Positions 16,592 through 25,945 of a DNA stretch of 64,000 nucleotides are shown here, piece after piece. The notes under the pieces were generated by a model, which saw nothing but the letters and a program-made list of their open reading frames with translations, made no database searches and was not told the DNA's origin. The position numbers and the translations under genes are program-made. The stretch comes from QHXQ01 sp045807745 (GTDB lineage: Bacteria; Acidobacteriota; Blastocatellia; Pyrinomonadales; Pyrinomonadaceae), in contig JBJMGT010000025.1 in the NCBI GenBank assembly GCA_045807745.1, positions 20,041 through 84,040 of the forward strand, written 5' to 3'. Positions within the stretch are counted from its first letter, which is position 1, and every line of letters begins with the position of its first letter.

Positions 16592-18622
16592 TTAGTTTGC
16601 AGGCGGGGGCGTCGCGCTGGCGGTCGCGGCCTGCTTGAGCGTCAGCGTGTGGTTGTCGCGCTTGTTCAACTCGTCGAAGAGCTGCCGGATTTGCGGGTAC
16701 GAGGGGACGGGAAAGAGCATTCCCCCGACGCCGCCTGCGCCGAAGAGGAACGAGCGTCGGTAGAAGAGTTTGCTCCCGTCTTTCGCCACGTTGATCTTCA
16801 CGTCGTACTTGCTAATCTCGCCGGCGGCGAAGGGCGCGGGCGCGTCCGGGCTGTCGAGCGCGTAACCGGCGGGCAACTCGATATCCACTTCGTCCTGCTC
16901 TTGCCAAGGGTAGTGGAAATAGATCATATGCCTGCGCTCGGCGGGCGCGAACAGCGGGGCGCGCCCGTGCTGGAAAAAGGCCGGTTGCAGGAAGAGCCGC
17001 TTGCCCGTCCGCTGCGCGTAGCCGGGCACGCGCACGTGGTACTGATAGACGAACGGCTTGATCGGGTCCTGCACGTTCTCGACCTTAATGTCGGAGACCT
17101 CGGCCGTGCTCAGCCGCGCCTTGATCATGTTGCGCAGCGTCTCTTCGCGCTGGGTGGGCGAGTCGTCGTCGTTATACTCCTTCTTGTCGTTGGCGAGATG
17201 GCCTGTGTACTCGATGCGCACGTCGCCTTCGAGCGTGCCGTCCTCGCTCAACCGCAGATAGGCCGTGTGCCGCTCGATGGATTTCTCCGGCGGCGAGAAC
17301 TGCGTGGTGGCGAAGAAGCCGGTCTTCGGATCGGAGACGAGCGCGTACGTGCCCTCCTCCTGCCAGCGCAACATGCCGAAGGGCACGTAGGTGCTGGCCG
17401 GGTCGTAGAAGCGCCAGTTGTCGCCGACCTTGACTGCGATGTCGTAAGAGTTGATGAAGTATTCGTCCGGAAAGGCCGGATCGAAGAAAACGTCGCCGCG
17501 GTCGGCCAAGCGGGCGAGGCGCGCGTCGAAGCCCGTGGCGTTCGCCAGCGCGGCGAAGAGCAGGTCGATGTCAAAGCCTGTGCCCATGCCGCGCTTGAGC
17601 GTGTCGGTCGCCGTCTTGTTCGGTTTCCACTTGGCGCGCTCCTCCGCGCTGATGCCGGCAGCATCGTCGTTGATATTCTTGATCTTGGCGCGGCAGAACT
17701 CGAACAGGCGGCGCAGCTTCGCCTCCGGCTCGGGCGCGTCGCCCACGGCGGCCGTGCCGGCTTGGCGCACCTCGTCCGTGACTTTCAGCGCCGACTTATA
17801 ATCCTCGTAAACCTGCCGCCCGTAATCCTGCCAGAACTTCTCCGGCTCCAGCTTCCCTTCTTTCGTGTAATAGACGAGCAGCCACGGGCGCACTTGATAC
17901 TCGGGCGGCATGCTCGGCTCTTCGCGGAACGCGGGCACGTTCGTCATCGACGTGCTGTAGGAGCCGTCCTTCTCTTTGACGAACGGCGTGTTCGCGCCGT
18001 GGAAGAACTGTCCGCGCATGCCGAGTTCGGGCAGTGGGAGCGGCTTGATGTAGTACTTGACCGACTGCACGGGGATGTCGCGCGAGAACTCCAGCCGCTG
18101 GTAGTAGCTGGCATCGCGCTCTTCGCGCCAGCGGTACTCGATAATCACGCCCGGCTCGACGCCCGGCAGGGCGAACGACTTGACCTTCAGTTTGATGCCG
18201 CTCGTCTTCTGCATAGTGCGCTCGAAGATGCTGTCCCTCTTTAGTTCGACGATTGTGCCATCGGGCTTGATGGTGCGGCCGGCGATGTCGCTGATCTTCA
18301 CATCGTGGCCGAAAAATTTGCCGAAGGGGATGTCCACGCGGCTCTGCGACTCGCGCCCGCGCTCGGTGAAGACTTTGATGCGGACGTAGTGCCGCAGCAC
18401 CGTATGCACCTCGTCCCCGTCCGCCTCGTTGGCCATCCGCACTTCCCAGAAGAGCGCCTCGGCGTCGGCGTCCTTTTCGACGACGGGCGCTTTCAGGGCC
18501 AACTCGGCCGGATCGATCGCGCGCCAGTCGTCGCCGGCAAGGGCCGGCCCGGCCGCGAGGCCAAGGAGCAGACAGAGTACAAGGAGATACAGGGGACGGC
18601 GGAAGGGTGGGCACGGCAACAT
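16592..18622 (-). CDS. Secreted DUF3857 protein with degenerate transglutaminase core
   Basis: The 676-residue paralogue has a signal peptide (LYLLVLCLLLGLAAGPALAG), a DUF3857 domain with FGHDVKISDIAGRTIKPDGT and IIEYRWREERD, and a transglutaminase-like core. In the core the position of the catalytic cysteine reads LKRGMGTGFDIDLLFAAL, with no cysteine, while the later aspartate region NWRFYDPAST is kept. It is therefore probably a non-catalytic partner of the downstream enzyme. AAAGG precedes the ATG. The pair is transcribed from the divergent region shared with the aldolase gene. Confidence 0.87.
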   Translation of the reverse strand: MLPCPPFRRPLYLLVLCLLLGLAAGPALAGDDWRAIDPAELALKAPVVEKDADAEALFWEVRMANEADGDEVHTVLRHYVRIKVFTERGRESQSRVDIPFGKFFGHDVKISDIAGRTIKPDGTIVELKRDSIFERTMQKTSGIKLKVKSFALPGVEPGVIIEYRWREERDASYYQRLEFSRDIPVQSVKYYIKPLPLPELGMRGQFFHGANTPFVKEKDGSYSTSMTNVPAFREEPSMPPEYQVRPWLLVYYTKEGKLEPEKFWQDYGRQVYEDYKSALKVTDEVRQAGTAAVGDAPEPEAKLRRLFEFCRAKIKNINDDAAGISAEERAKWKPNKTATDTLKRGMGTGFDIDLLFAALANATGFDARLARLADRGDVFFDPAFPDEYFINSYDIAVKVGDNWRFYDPASTYVPFGMLRWQEEGTYALVSDPKTGFFATTQFSPPEKSIERHTAYLRLSEDGTLEGDVRIEYTGHLANDKKEYNDDDSPTQREETLRNMIKARLSTAEVSDIKVENVQDPIKPFVYQYHVRVPGYAQRTGKRLFLQPAFFQHGRAPLFAPAERRHMIYFHYPWQEQDEVDIELPAGYALDSPDAPAPFAAGEISKYDVKINVAKDGSKLFYRRSFLFGAGGVGGMLFPVPSYPQIRQLFDELNKRDNHTLTLKQAATASATPPPAN

Positions 18623-18826
18623 CTTCTTACACCTTTCACGGAGGCGGCTAAATCGCTTGCGAGGCGCTGGCCGGAGAATTGTGGGGACGTACTTCAGGAC
18701 GGCAGCTCAAAACGTCTCGGGTGAGCGCGTCAACCAAAGCGGACGGCGGATTTTAAGCGAAGCGCGGGCGGATTGACAAGCGGTTAGAGTGTGTGTCGAG
18801 GGGCCGACCGAGCCGTCGTATTTGCG

Positions 18827-18855
18827 TTGGCGTGCTCGCCCGCTCCTGTTATAAT
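18827..18855 (+). promoter_or_regulatory. Sigma-70-like promoter for the aldolase gene
   Basis: TTGGCG (18827-18832), a 17-base spacer and a perfect TATAAT (18850-18855) lie 78 bases before the aldolase ATG. A TTGACA at about 18773 has no matching -10 at the right distance. Confidence 0.6.
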
Positions 18856-18932
18856 CCGCGCCTCGTCAGTTCCCGCGCATTACGGCGAGTTTTCAAGCGT
18901 CTATTCAAACACATCTGGAGGACTTGAACCCC

Positions 18933-20033
<1,101 letters not shown>

Positions 20034-20037
20034 GAAA

Positions 20038-20137
20038 AGTGAGCAGTGAGCAGTAAGCCGTAAGCAGTCAAGTCAAGCTGCCCTTACGGCTCACTGCTCA
20101 CTGCTCACTGCTTACGGCTTACTGCTCGCTGCTTACT
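20038..20137. repeat. Heptad hairpin element (unit GAGCAGT/TAAGCAGT)
   Basis: Left arm 20038-20068 matches right arm 20107-20137 as reverse complement with two mismatches. The intervening 38 bases carry further TCACTGC units, so it may be a partly duplicated element. It starts four bases after the aldolase stop and ends three bases before the TTG start of the sigma factor. Confidence 0.9.
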
Positions 20138-20140
20138 GCC

Positions 20141-20728
20141 TTGTCTTCTTCCGAACGCGTACTGACTCCCTCCGACACTGATCTCCTGCACGCGATTGCG
20201 CGCGGCGATGAATCGTCGCTCGCGGTGCTCTATGATCGCTACAGTCCCATCCTGTTAGGTCTATTGCTCCGTATATTGCACGACCGCCCAGAGGCGGAGG
20301 ACGTGTTGCAGGAAGTTTTTCTGCAAGTCTGGCGACGCGCGCCGGATTTCGACGAAGCGCGCGGCCGCGGTTTCACCTGGCTCGTCACACTCGCCCGCAG
20401 CCGCGCCATCGACCGCCTGCGCTCCATCGACGCGCGCACGCGCGCCGCGACGGCCGCCGGGCGCGAAGTCCGCGAAGAAGCATTTGATGCGACCGACGAT
20501 GTGCTCCACTCGGAGCAGCGCACCGTCGTGCAGGCGGCACTCGCCCGGCTGCCCGAAGAACAACGGCGCGCGCTCTGGCTGGCTTACTATGGCGGGCTGA
20601 CGCAGTCGGAGATCGCGGCGCGCCTGAATCAACCGTTGGGGACGATCAAGACGCGTATGCGTTCGGGTTTGATTAAGCTGCGCGAGTTGCTGCGCGAGCA
20701 GATGCAGACCGCGCGGTTAATGCTCTGA
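20141..20728 (+). CDS. ECF-family RNA polymerase sigma factor (SigK-like)
   Basis: The 195-residue protein has sigma region 2 (AVLYDRYSPILLGLLLRIL, EAEDVLQEVFLQVW, FTWLVTLARSRAIDRLR) and region 4 (ARLPEEQRRALWLAYYGG, then LTQSEIAARLNQPLGTIKTR). It starts with TTG at 20141, directly after the hairpin, and no ribosome site is visible. The stop overlaps the ATG of the anti-sigma gene (TGATG), the usual coupling of ECF sigma and RskA-type regulator. The partner suggests control of envelope or redox stress genes. Confidence 0.92.
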   Translation: MSSSERVLTPSDTDLLHAIARGDESSLAVLYDRYSPILLGLLLRILHDRPEAEDVLQEVFLQVWRRAPDFDEARGRGFTWLVTLARSRAIDRLRSIDARTRAATAAGREVREEAFDATDDVLHSEQRTVVQAALARLPEEQRRALWLAYYGGLTQSEIAARLNQPLGTIKTRMRSGLIKLRELLREQMQTARLML

Positions 20729-21600
20729 TGACGCACGAAGAGTACAAAGAGATGTTGGCCGCCGCCGCCCTCGACGCGCTCGACGCGGGCGCGGGCGATA
20801 CGCTCGCCGCACACCTCGCCGCCTGCGCCGAGTGTCGCAGCGAGTTGGACGAGTTGTACGCTGCCACTGCCGCGCTCGCCTACGCAAACGCACCCGTCGT
20901 CCCCGCGCCCGACTTGCGCGCGCGCCTGCTCGCACAGATCAAGTTGACGCCGCAGACCGGCGGGACGCCGGCCAACGCCGCCACGCCCAACGGCGCAGCG
21001 ACAGCAAATACGACCACTGCAACTACACCGACTGCGCCGAACGTCTTGCCCTTTGCGTCCAATACTCGGCGCGGCATCTTTGGTGCGCGGCCACTCGCCC
21101 TCTATGGCGCGCTCGCCGCTTCGGTCGCGCTGGCCCTCGCCATCACGTCCGCCGTGCTCTGGGCGCAGAACCGGCAACTGCACCGCGAGCTAACGCGCAT
21201 CGGTCAATACCTGCACGAGACACAACAGACGCTCGTCGCCGTGCGCGCCGAACGCGATCTGCTGGCCGCGCCCGACGCGCACACGGCCGAACTAGCGGGC
21301 ACGGAAGTAGCGACCAAAGCGCATGCGCGTCTGACCTACGATGTGACGACGGGGCGCGCCGTCTTAACGGCCGCGGGCTTGCCCGCCACGCCACCCGGCA
21401 AAGCTTATCAACTCTGGTTCATCGCCGACGGCAAGCCGTTGCCCGGCGGCGTCTTCACCACCGACGCGACGGGACGCGCCGAGTTGCGCGAGCAGATTCC
21501 GCCCAGCGGTCGGCACGCGCAAATCTTCGCCGTCACCCTCGAATCGCAAGCGGGCGCGAGCGCCCCCACCGGGCAAATGTATCTGAAGAGCACCACTTAA
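20728..21600 (+). CDS. Anti-sigma factor, RskA family with zinc-binding N-terminus
   Basis: The 290-residue protein has an N-terminal anti-sigma domain with the zinc motif HLAACAECRSEL, a flexible Thr/Ala-rich linker (residues about 75-110), one membrane helix (LALYGAALAASVALALAITS region, about 125-150), and a periplasmic RskA domain with GKAYQLWFIADGKPLPGG and TPTGQMYL-like end. It should hold the sigma factor inactive at the membrane until a signal triggers release. Its ATG overlaps the sigma stop. Confidence 0.92.
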   Translation: MTHEEYKEMLAAAALDALDAGAGDTLAAHLAACAECRSELDELYAATAALAYANAPVVPAPDLRARLLAQIKLTPQTGGTPANAATPNGAATANTTTATTPTAPNVLPFASNTRRGIFGARPLALYGALAASVALALAITSAVLWAQNRQLHRELTRIGQYLHETQQTLVAVRAERDLLAAPDAHTAELAGTEVATKAHARLTYDVTTGRAVLTAAGLPATPPGKAYQLWFIADGKPLPGGVFTTDATGRAELREQIPPSGRHAQIFAVTLESQAGASAPTGQMYLKSTT

Positions 21601-21755
21601 ATGTCCCCGCGTTGCGCTTTGAAAGCGTAACCCGCAACTGTCACACCTGAGCTTTAAGCCCCGCGCGCACTCAACACACGCCACTAAAACTTGCTAGAAT
21701 ATGTGCGGCGCAATTCTCCCTTGCACACATTTTAAGAGAACGAGGGGGCTTAACC

Positions 21756-21953
21756 GTGGCCGCAGATAAACGCGATCGGAAACCCGCAGTGCCAAACGTC
21801 ATCTCCGAGCAGACCGGCCAATTCGACGCACGCTTCCTGCTCTGGCGCGACTTCTGCGCGCGCCACAACGTGCCCGTCGAAACCCTGCCCGGCGATCTGC
21901 CAGCCGCCGTTAGAGCCGAGTGGGATAAACTGAAGAACAGCAGATTGAAATGA
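21756..21953 (+). CDS. Small hypothetical protein
   Basis: The 65-residue protein starts at a GTG with GAGGGGG seven to thirteen bases upstream. It is soluble, with the pattern NVISEQTGQFDARFLLWRDF and a tail AAVRAEWDKLKNSRLK. I do not recognise it. The good ribosome site and Trp/Phe-rich central helix support a real gene. The preceding 155 bases hold a TAGAAT box (21695-21700) but no convincing -35. The stop is abutted directly by a heptad hairpin. Confidence 0.55.
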   Translation: MAADKRDRKPAVPNVISEQTGQFDARFLLWRDFCARHNVPVETLPGDLPAAVRAEWDKLKNSRLK

Positions 21954-22031
21954 GCGTGAATAGTGAATCATCAATCGTGAATAGAAAGAACCGTCTTTCT
22001 CTAATCACGATTTACGATGCACGATGCACGA
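21954..22031. repeat. Heptad hairpin element (unit CGTGAAT/CGATGCA)
   Basis: The left side 21956-21982 carries GTGAATA/GTGAATC-like units, and the right side 22003-22031 carries ACGATGC and ACGATTT units. The reverse-complement match is more diverged than in most members. It begins with the base after the stop of the small gene and lies just upstream of amrS. Confidence 0.72.
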
Positions 22032-22061
22032 CTTTTAGCTCAGCCAGAGAGTTTTGATGTT

Positions 22062-24470
22062 ATGCCATTAGGTCGACAGGCGACCTCGCTCGCCGCAGTG
22101 TTAGACGAGTTGACAACCGAAGGCGCGCCGGAGTTGACGGAGCACCTCGCCAACGACGCCCTGCGTTGTTATGCCTGCGGGCATAGATGTCTTATCACGG
22201 CCGGCAAGCGCGGCATCTGCAAGGTGCGCTACAACGAAGGGGGCCGCCTGCTCGTGCCGACCAATTACGTCGCTGCCCTCGCCTGCGACCCGACCGAGAA
22301 GAAACCCTTCTTCCACGTCCAACCCGGCTCCGACACCCTCACCTTCGGCATGCTCGGCTGCGATCTGCACTGCGCCTACTGCTTCACCGGCGATACGATG
22401 ATCGTAACTGACCGCGGCCCGATGTCGTTCGCGGAAGTATTCAATCTAGCGCAACGCATTGAGCACCAACCGGACGCCGAGATTGCCTTACCGGAGAACC
22501 TGCGAGCAGTGGCCGCTTCAGGCGCACTACGCCAAGTGCGCGGAGTCTTCAAACACGCCTATCGCGGCCGGCTCGCGGTCGTCCGGCCATACTATTTGCC
22601 TGCACTCCGCTGCACACCTGATCACCGCGTCTATGCAACGAACGATGTCAACATCGCACCTGTGCCAATGCAGGCCCAACAGCTAACCACTAAGCACTAC
22701 CTTGCGATTCCGCGCCATTACAGCTTCTCGTCGCGCCAGATGATTGATACGGCCCTGACGTTAAGCGGCCATCAAATCACTTACCGCGTGCCTTGGGGCC
22801 GACCCAACGATCTGCGTCCAGAGATCGCGGCAGCAACCGCGCGCGGTGAAACGTCTCGTGAAATTGGCGCGCGCGTGGGTAAAGACGCCTCTTACATCCG
22901 GCACGTGCGCAGCAAACTGTCGCGTGGACGGGCGCAAGATGCGCGGACGGGCGGCGCGTTAATTGAAAGCGACTCGTTGCGCTTTCCGAATGAGCACCGG
23001 CCGGGTATTCCGCTTTCAATCCCGTTGGACGAGGATATGGCCCGGCTGCTCGGTCTCTATTGTGCGGAAGGTTCTGTGTGTAGCAGTAAGGCGCGCCCGA
23101 ATAGTCACGTACTCAATTTCAGTTTTGCACACACGGAGCGGGCACTAGTTGAAGAGGTACAGGGCTTATTGGCGAAGTGTCTGCGGGTGACAGCGGCACA
23201 GGTACAACGCACAACTACGCTGGCCGTGACGGCCAATAAATCTTCGGCCGCGCTCTTGTTTCAGACGCTGGCCGGCAAGCACGCCCGCGAGAAGCGCGTG
23301 CCGCAAATGCTGTTCGACGCGCACCGGCCTATCGTACAGGCATTCCTTGACGCCTACGTGACCGGCGATGGTCACCGTTACGCGAACGGGAAGATCAGCA
23401 TTACGACCGTCTCGCGCCAACTTGCCTATGGCATCGCTTGGCTGGCGTTGAAGTTAGGTTATCTGCCCTCGGTCTACGATACGGCTGTGATGGCAGAAGG
23501 CTTTATCCAAAATCGTGCGGTCAAACGCGCGCCGCATCAATATACGGTCGTGTGGTATGAGCATGATTCAGTGTCGCGCCGCATGGTTGAGACTGAAGAC
23601 TTCTATTTGATCCCGTTGCGCGAAGTTTCTTTCGTGGATTATGAAGGCGACGTTTACAACATGGAGGTCGAAGAAGAACACAACTATCTGGCGGGCTTCT
23701 TCTTAGTTTCAAACTGCCAAAACTGGTTGACCTCGCAAGCGTTGCGCGATGAGTCAGCAGGCACGCGCCCGCAGGTCGTGTCATCTGATCGGATCATCTC
23801 GTTGGCGCGAGCCTATGGCGCGGCGATGGTGGGGTCGAGTTATAACGAGCCATTGATTACGGCGGAGTGGGCGGTCGAGGTGTTCCGGAAAGCGAAGCCG
23901 GCGGGGTTTAAGACTGCGTTCATCTCGAACGGGAATGCGACGCCGCAGGTGCTTGACTACTTACGCCCGTGGACGGATTGCTACAAGATCGATCTGAAGT
24001 CGATGAGTGATCGCAACTACCGGCAGTTGGGCGGCGTGGTGGATAACATTCTGGCGACGGTCAAGATGGTACACGAGCGCGGCTTCTGGTCAGAGATCGT
24101 GACGCTCGTCATTCCGGGCTTCAACGATTCGGAAGATGAACTAAAGCGCGCTGCCGATTTTATCGCGTCGGTCTCGCCCGACATCCCGTGGCACGTGACG
24201 GCGTTTCATCAGGACTATCACATGCAAGAGAATGCGAACACGACCGCCGAGCAATTAGTGCGCGCGTGCGAGATTGGCCGCGCGGCCGGGTTGCACTACA
24301 TCTACGCCGGCAACTTGCCTGGGCGCGTCGGGCGCTGGGAAAACACTTATTGCCCGACGTGCGAGGAACTGCTCGTCGAGCGTTACGGTTACATCATCCG
24401 GCAGGTGCGCGTCACACACGCGGGCGCGTGCCCGCGTTGTGCGACCGTGATTCCGGGCCTGTGGACGTGA
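22062..24470 (+). CDS. amrS: AmrS-type radical SAM enzyme interrupted by an intein
   Basis: Precursor of 802 residues. Before the intein, RCYACGHRCLI and KRGICKVRYN form the AmmeMemoRadiSam N-terminal cysteine region, and GMLGCDLHCAY provides the first two cysteines (100, 104) of the radical SAM CX3CX2C motif. The intein occupies residues 107-551. The downstream extein resumes with CQNWLTSQ, so splicing restores CDLHCAYCQNW. The C-terminal half has SSYNEPLITAEW, FISNGNATPQV, TLVIPGFNDSEDE, HQDYHMQENANTT and the family's final CX2C pairs. Without the intein the enzyme is 357 residues, normal for AmrS. ATG 22062 is preferred (MPLGRQATSL) because an earlier ATG at 22017 lies inside a repeat. The substrate of the family is not settled. 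Confidence 0.93.
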   Translation: MPLGRQATSLAAVLDELTTEGAPELTEHLANDALRCYACGHRCLITAGKRGICKVRYNEGGRLLVPTNYVAALACDPTEKKPFFHVQPGSDTLTFGMLGCDLHCAYCFTGDTMIVTDRGPMSFAEVFNLAQRIEHQPDAEIALPENLRAVAASGALRQVRGVFKHAYRGRLAVVRPYYLPALRCTPDHRVYATNDVNIAPVPMQAQQLTTKHYLAIPRHYSFSSRQMIDTALTLSGHQITYRVPWGRPNDLRPEIAAATARGETSREIGARVGKDASYIRHVRSKLSRGRAQDARTGGALIESDSLRFPNEHRPGIPLSIPLDEDMARLLGLYCAEGSVCSSKARPNSHVLNFSFAHTERALVEEVQGLLAKCLRVTAAQVQRTTTLAVTANKSSAALLFQTLAGKHAREKRVPQMLFDAHRPIVQAFLDAYVTGDGHRYANGKISITTVSRQLAYGIAWLALKLGYLPSVYDTAVMAEGFIQNRAVKRAPHQYTVVWYEHDSVSRRMVETEDFYLIPLREVSFVDYEGDVYNMEVEEEHNYLAGFFLVSNCQNWLTSQALRDESAGTRPQVVSSDRIISLARAYGAAMVGSSYNEPLITAEWAVEVFRKAKPAGFKTAFISNGNATPQVLDYLRPWTDCYKIDLKSMSDRNYRQLGGVVDNILATVKMVHERGFWSEIVTLVIPGFNDSEDELKRAADFIASVSPDIPWHVTAFHQDYHMQENANTTAEQLVRACEIGRAAGLHYIYAGNLPGRVGRWENTYCPTCEELLVERYGYIIRQVRVTHAGACPRCATVIPGLWT
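22380..23714 (+). other. Homing intein with LAGLIDADG endonuclease and HTH-like segment
   Basis: A 445-residue in-frame intein. Splice block A starts CFTGDTMIVTDRGPMSF. Block B has the TxxH motif in LRCTPDHRVYAT. Blocks F/G read VYNMEVEEEHNYLAGFFLVS, followed by the terminal Asn, and then Cys+1. The penultimate residue is Ser rather than the common His. In the middle, LLGLYCAEGS and FLDAYVTGDGH are the two LAGLIDADG helices, each with its acidic residue, so endonuclease activity is plausible. An HTH-like stretch (GETSREIGARVGKDASYI) lies before the first. The insertion site is the third Fe-S cysteine of the host enzyme. Confidence 0.93.
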
Positions 24471-24513
24471 GCGGCGACACGCGCGCGCTATATTGTGCAA
24501 GCGCTCAAATTTA

Positions 24514-24555
24514 TCGGCGCGGTCAAGCTCCGCTCAACCGGGTTGACCGCGCCGA
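24514..24555. terminator. Hairpin at convergent gene ends
   Basis: Arms 24514-24526 and 24543-24555 are a perfect 13-bp inverted repeat (TCGGCGCGGTCAA). It lies after the amrS stop and over the last codons of the small minus-strand gene. There is no clear U-run on the plus strand, so the terminator role is inferred. Confidence 0.45.
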
Positions 24556-24794
24556 TTCGTTTGGGCTTGCAGGTCGGCGGCGCAGTCGTGGCAGAGCCAG
24601 ACCATGATCTGCGCTGCGTCGGCCCAGAAGAAGGAGGTCACGCGCGCGGCGAACTCGGCCGCCGCCGCAGGCTTCAGCCGTTGAAGTAGTTGCACATAGG
24701 CAGAGCCACGCAGGAACTCGCCCGCCGCGCCAGCGCCCCGATGGACGCATTCGCGTTCACGAAAAGTCTGTTCGGTCATCACGCTTTGGCTCAT
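24534..24794 (-). CDS. Small hypothetical protein with CHDC motif
   Basis: The 86-residue product carries VQLLQRLKPAAAAEFAARV, then FFWADAAQIMVWLCHDCAAD near the C-terminus. A single CX2C pair is seen. I do not recognise it. It follows the bactofilin gene on the same strand after 39 bases. GAGG lies 12-15 bases before the first ATG, a little far. An internal ATG six codons in is also possible. The composition fits the neighbours, but a spurious frame cannot be excluded. Confidence 0.45.
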   Translation of the reverse strand: MSQSVMTEQTFRERECVHRGAGAAGEFLRGSAYVQLLQRLKPAAAAEFAARVTSFFWADAAQIMVWLCHDCAADLQAQTNRRGQPG

Positions 24795-24833
24795 CGCCGC
24801 TCATCCTCAGTTGCAGTTAACGAACATGAAACT

Positions 24834-25547
24834 TTAGACCGGCGCGCCTTCGCGTGCGGCGGGTAGGTCGGGCCGTGCGACTGCGCTGTTAACCGGTGCG
24901 GGCGCGGGCCTAGTCTCTTTGGGCGGCGCTGCTGTCGGTGCGGCGACAGGCCGGGCGGAAGCGGCCGCATGCGGGCTGACCGCTTTAGCGGGTTGTTCGG
25001 TCATGCGGCAACTGCCCTCGAAGAGCGCGCCCTGTTCGATGATGAGCGCGGGCGTGTGGATGTTGCCGTTGACGCGCGCTGTGCGCCCGAACTCGATCCG
25101 TTCGCGCGCTTTGATGTCGCCGTTGACCGTGCCGTTGATCTTCGCGACGGCCACTTCGATGTTGGCCTCCACTTGGCCGCCGGCGCTGACGATGAGCGTG
25201 CCATCTTGCGAGTTGATGCGACCCGACACACGCCCGTCCACGCGTAGCATCCCGCGAAAGTTCGTTTCGCCCGACACAGCGCTGTGCACACCGACGAAGC
25301 CGCCGACCAGACCATCTTTCAGATCGCGCGCCAACGCATCGGTCTCGGAGACGGCGCGCGGCTGCGTGGGCGTGTTGAGCGCGGGACTCGGAGCTTGCGG
25401 CGCACGCGGCGGCGCGGCTTGAGTCGGCGCGGTCGAGGAGACAGCGCTTGCGCCCTGCGGTGTCAGCGGCGCAGCGATTGGGGTCGGCGGCGCGGCTTGT
25501 TCGCCCGCGGCCGGTTCGGGTTTGTTGTTGCGATTCGTTCTAAACAT
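24834..25547 (-). CDS. Bactofilin (polymer-forming cytoskeletal protein)
   Basis: The 237-residue protein has a bactofilin beta-helix in its middle (about residues 85-185): SAVSGETNFRGMLRVDGRVS, then VSAGGQVEANIEVAVAKING and ARERIEFGRTARVNGNI. It is flanked by Pro/Ala/Thr-rich disordered tails on both sides. Bactofilins self-assemble without nucleotide into filaments that scaffold envelope or shape proteins. The ATG at 25547 is preceded by AGAGGAG at the right distance. An upstream GTG three codons earlier lies within that site. The tails are longer than in most bactofilins. Confidence 0.9.
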   Translation of the reverse strand: MFRTNRNNKPEPAAGEQAAPPTPIAAPLTPQGASAVSSTAPTQAAPPRAPQAPSPALNTPTQPRAVSETDALARDLKDGLVGGFVGVHSAVSGETNFRGMLRVDGRVSGRINSQDGTLIVSAGGQVEANIEVAVAKINGTVNGDIKARERIEFGRTARVNGNIHTPALIIEQGALFEGSCRMTEQPAKAVSPHAAASARPVAAPTAAPPKETRPAPAPVNSAVARPDLPAAREGAPV

Positions 25548-25810
25548 ATGAAGCACTCCTCTTCGGTATTAGTCCTGCGGCGTATTCAAGATACACCAGT
25601 AAGGGAGAGATAACACTGAGCCGTAGCCCGCCCAGAGGGCGCGCAAAGGCAAACGTTTGCTAATGGCAAGGCAGAAGTTGGTGAGGGGCACACGCCGCAG
25701 GGCATCACAACCCGGCGTGCTGTTAAGCGCCATCATAGACGCCGCGCGCGCGCCGATTATTGTGTCATCGTTGCAATGTCGTTATGTTCTCGTGGTGGAG
25801 GATAGCAAAC

Positions 25811-25860
25811 GCGGGTCGGGTTGGTCGTAAGCAGTGCGGCTTACGACCAACCCGACCCGC
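25811..25860. repeat. Perfect 22-bp inverted repeat
   Basis: Arms 25811-25832 and 25839-25860 are exact reverse complements (GCGGGTCGGGTTGGTCGTAA begins the left arm) with a 6-base loop. It lies in the 398-base spacer between the bactofilin and the first DUF4440-like lipoprotein. No U-run follows on either strand, so this is not a classic terminator. The rest of 25548-25880 shows nothing else. Confidence 0.75.
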
Positions 25861-25880
25861 GCGAGCGTTAGCGCATGATC

Positions 25881-25942
25881 GATTGCGGAATGCGGATTTC
25901 GGATTGCGGATTAAAGGAAAATCTTCTGCTAATCCGCAATCC
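25881..25942. repeat. Heptad-type hairpin element (unit GGATTGC)
   Basis: Left side 25881-25912 has tandem GATTGCG/GGATTGC-like units. The right arm 25931-25942 is short and pairs with 25901-25912 exactly. It ends three bases from the stop of the lipoprotein gene on the minus strand. The same unit forms the riboswitch insertion at 41217-41297. Confidence 0.8.
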
Positions 25943-25945
25943 TCT

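Noticed and set aside
16649..18244. Long open frame of 531 codons on the plus strand opposite the second DUF3857 gene
   Set aside because: It is rich in Arg/Val/His/Leu without motifs, a shadow of the GC-rich minus-strand gene whose product has a signal peptide and a recognisable domain.
22062..24470. amrS as a frameshifted or fused gene
   Set aside because: The frame is continuous, splice blocks A, B, F and G and the LAGLIDADG motifs are present, and joining the exteins restores a normal CX3CX2C motif.
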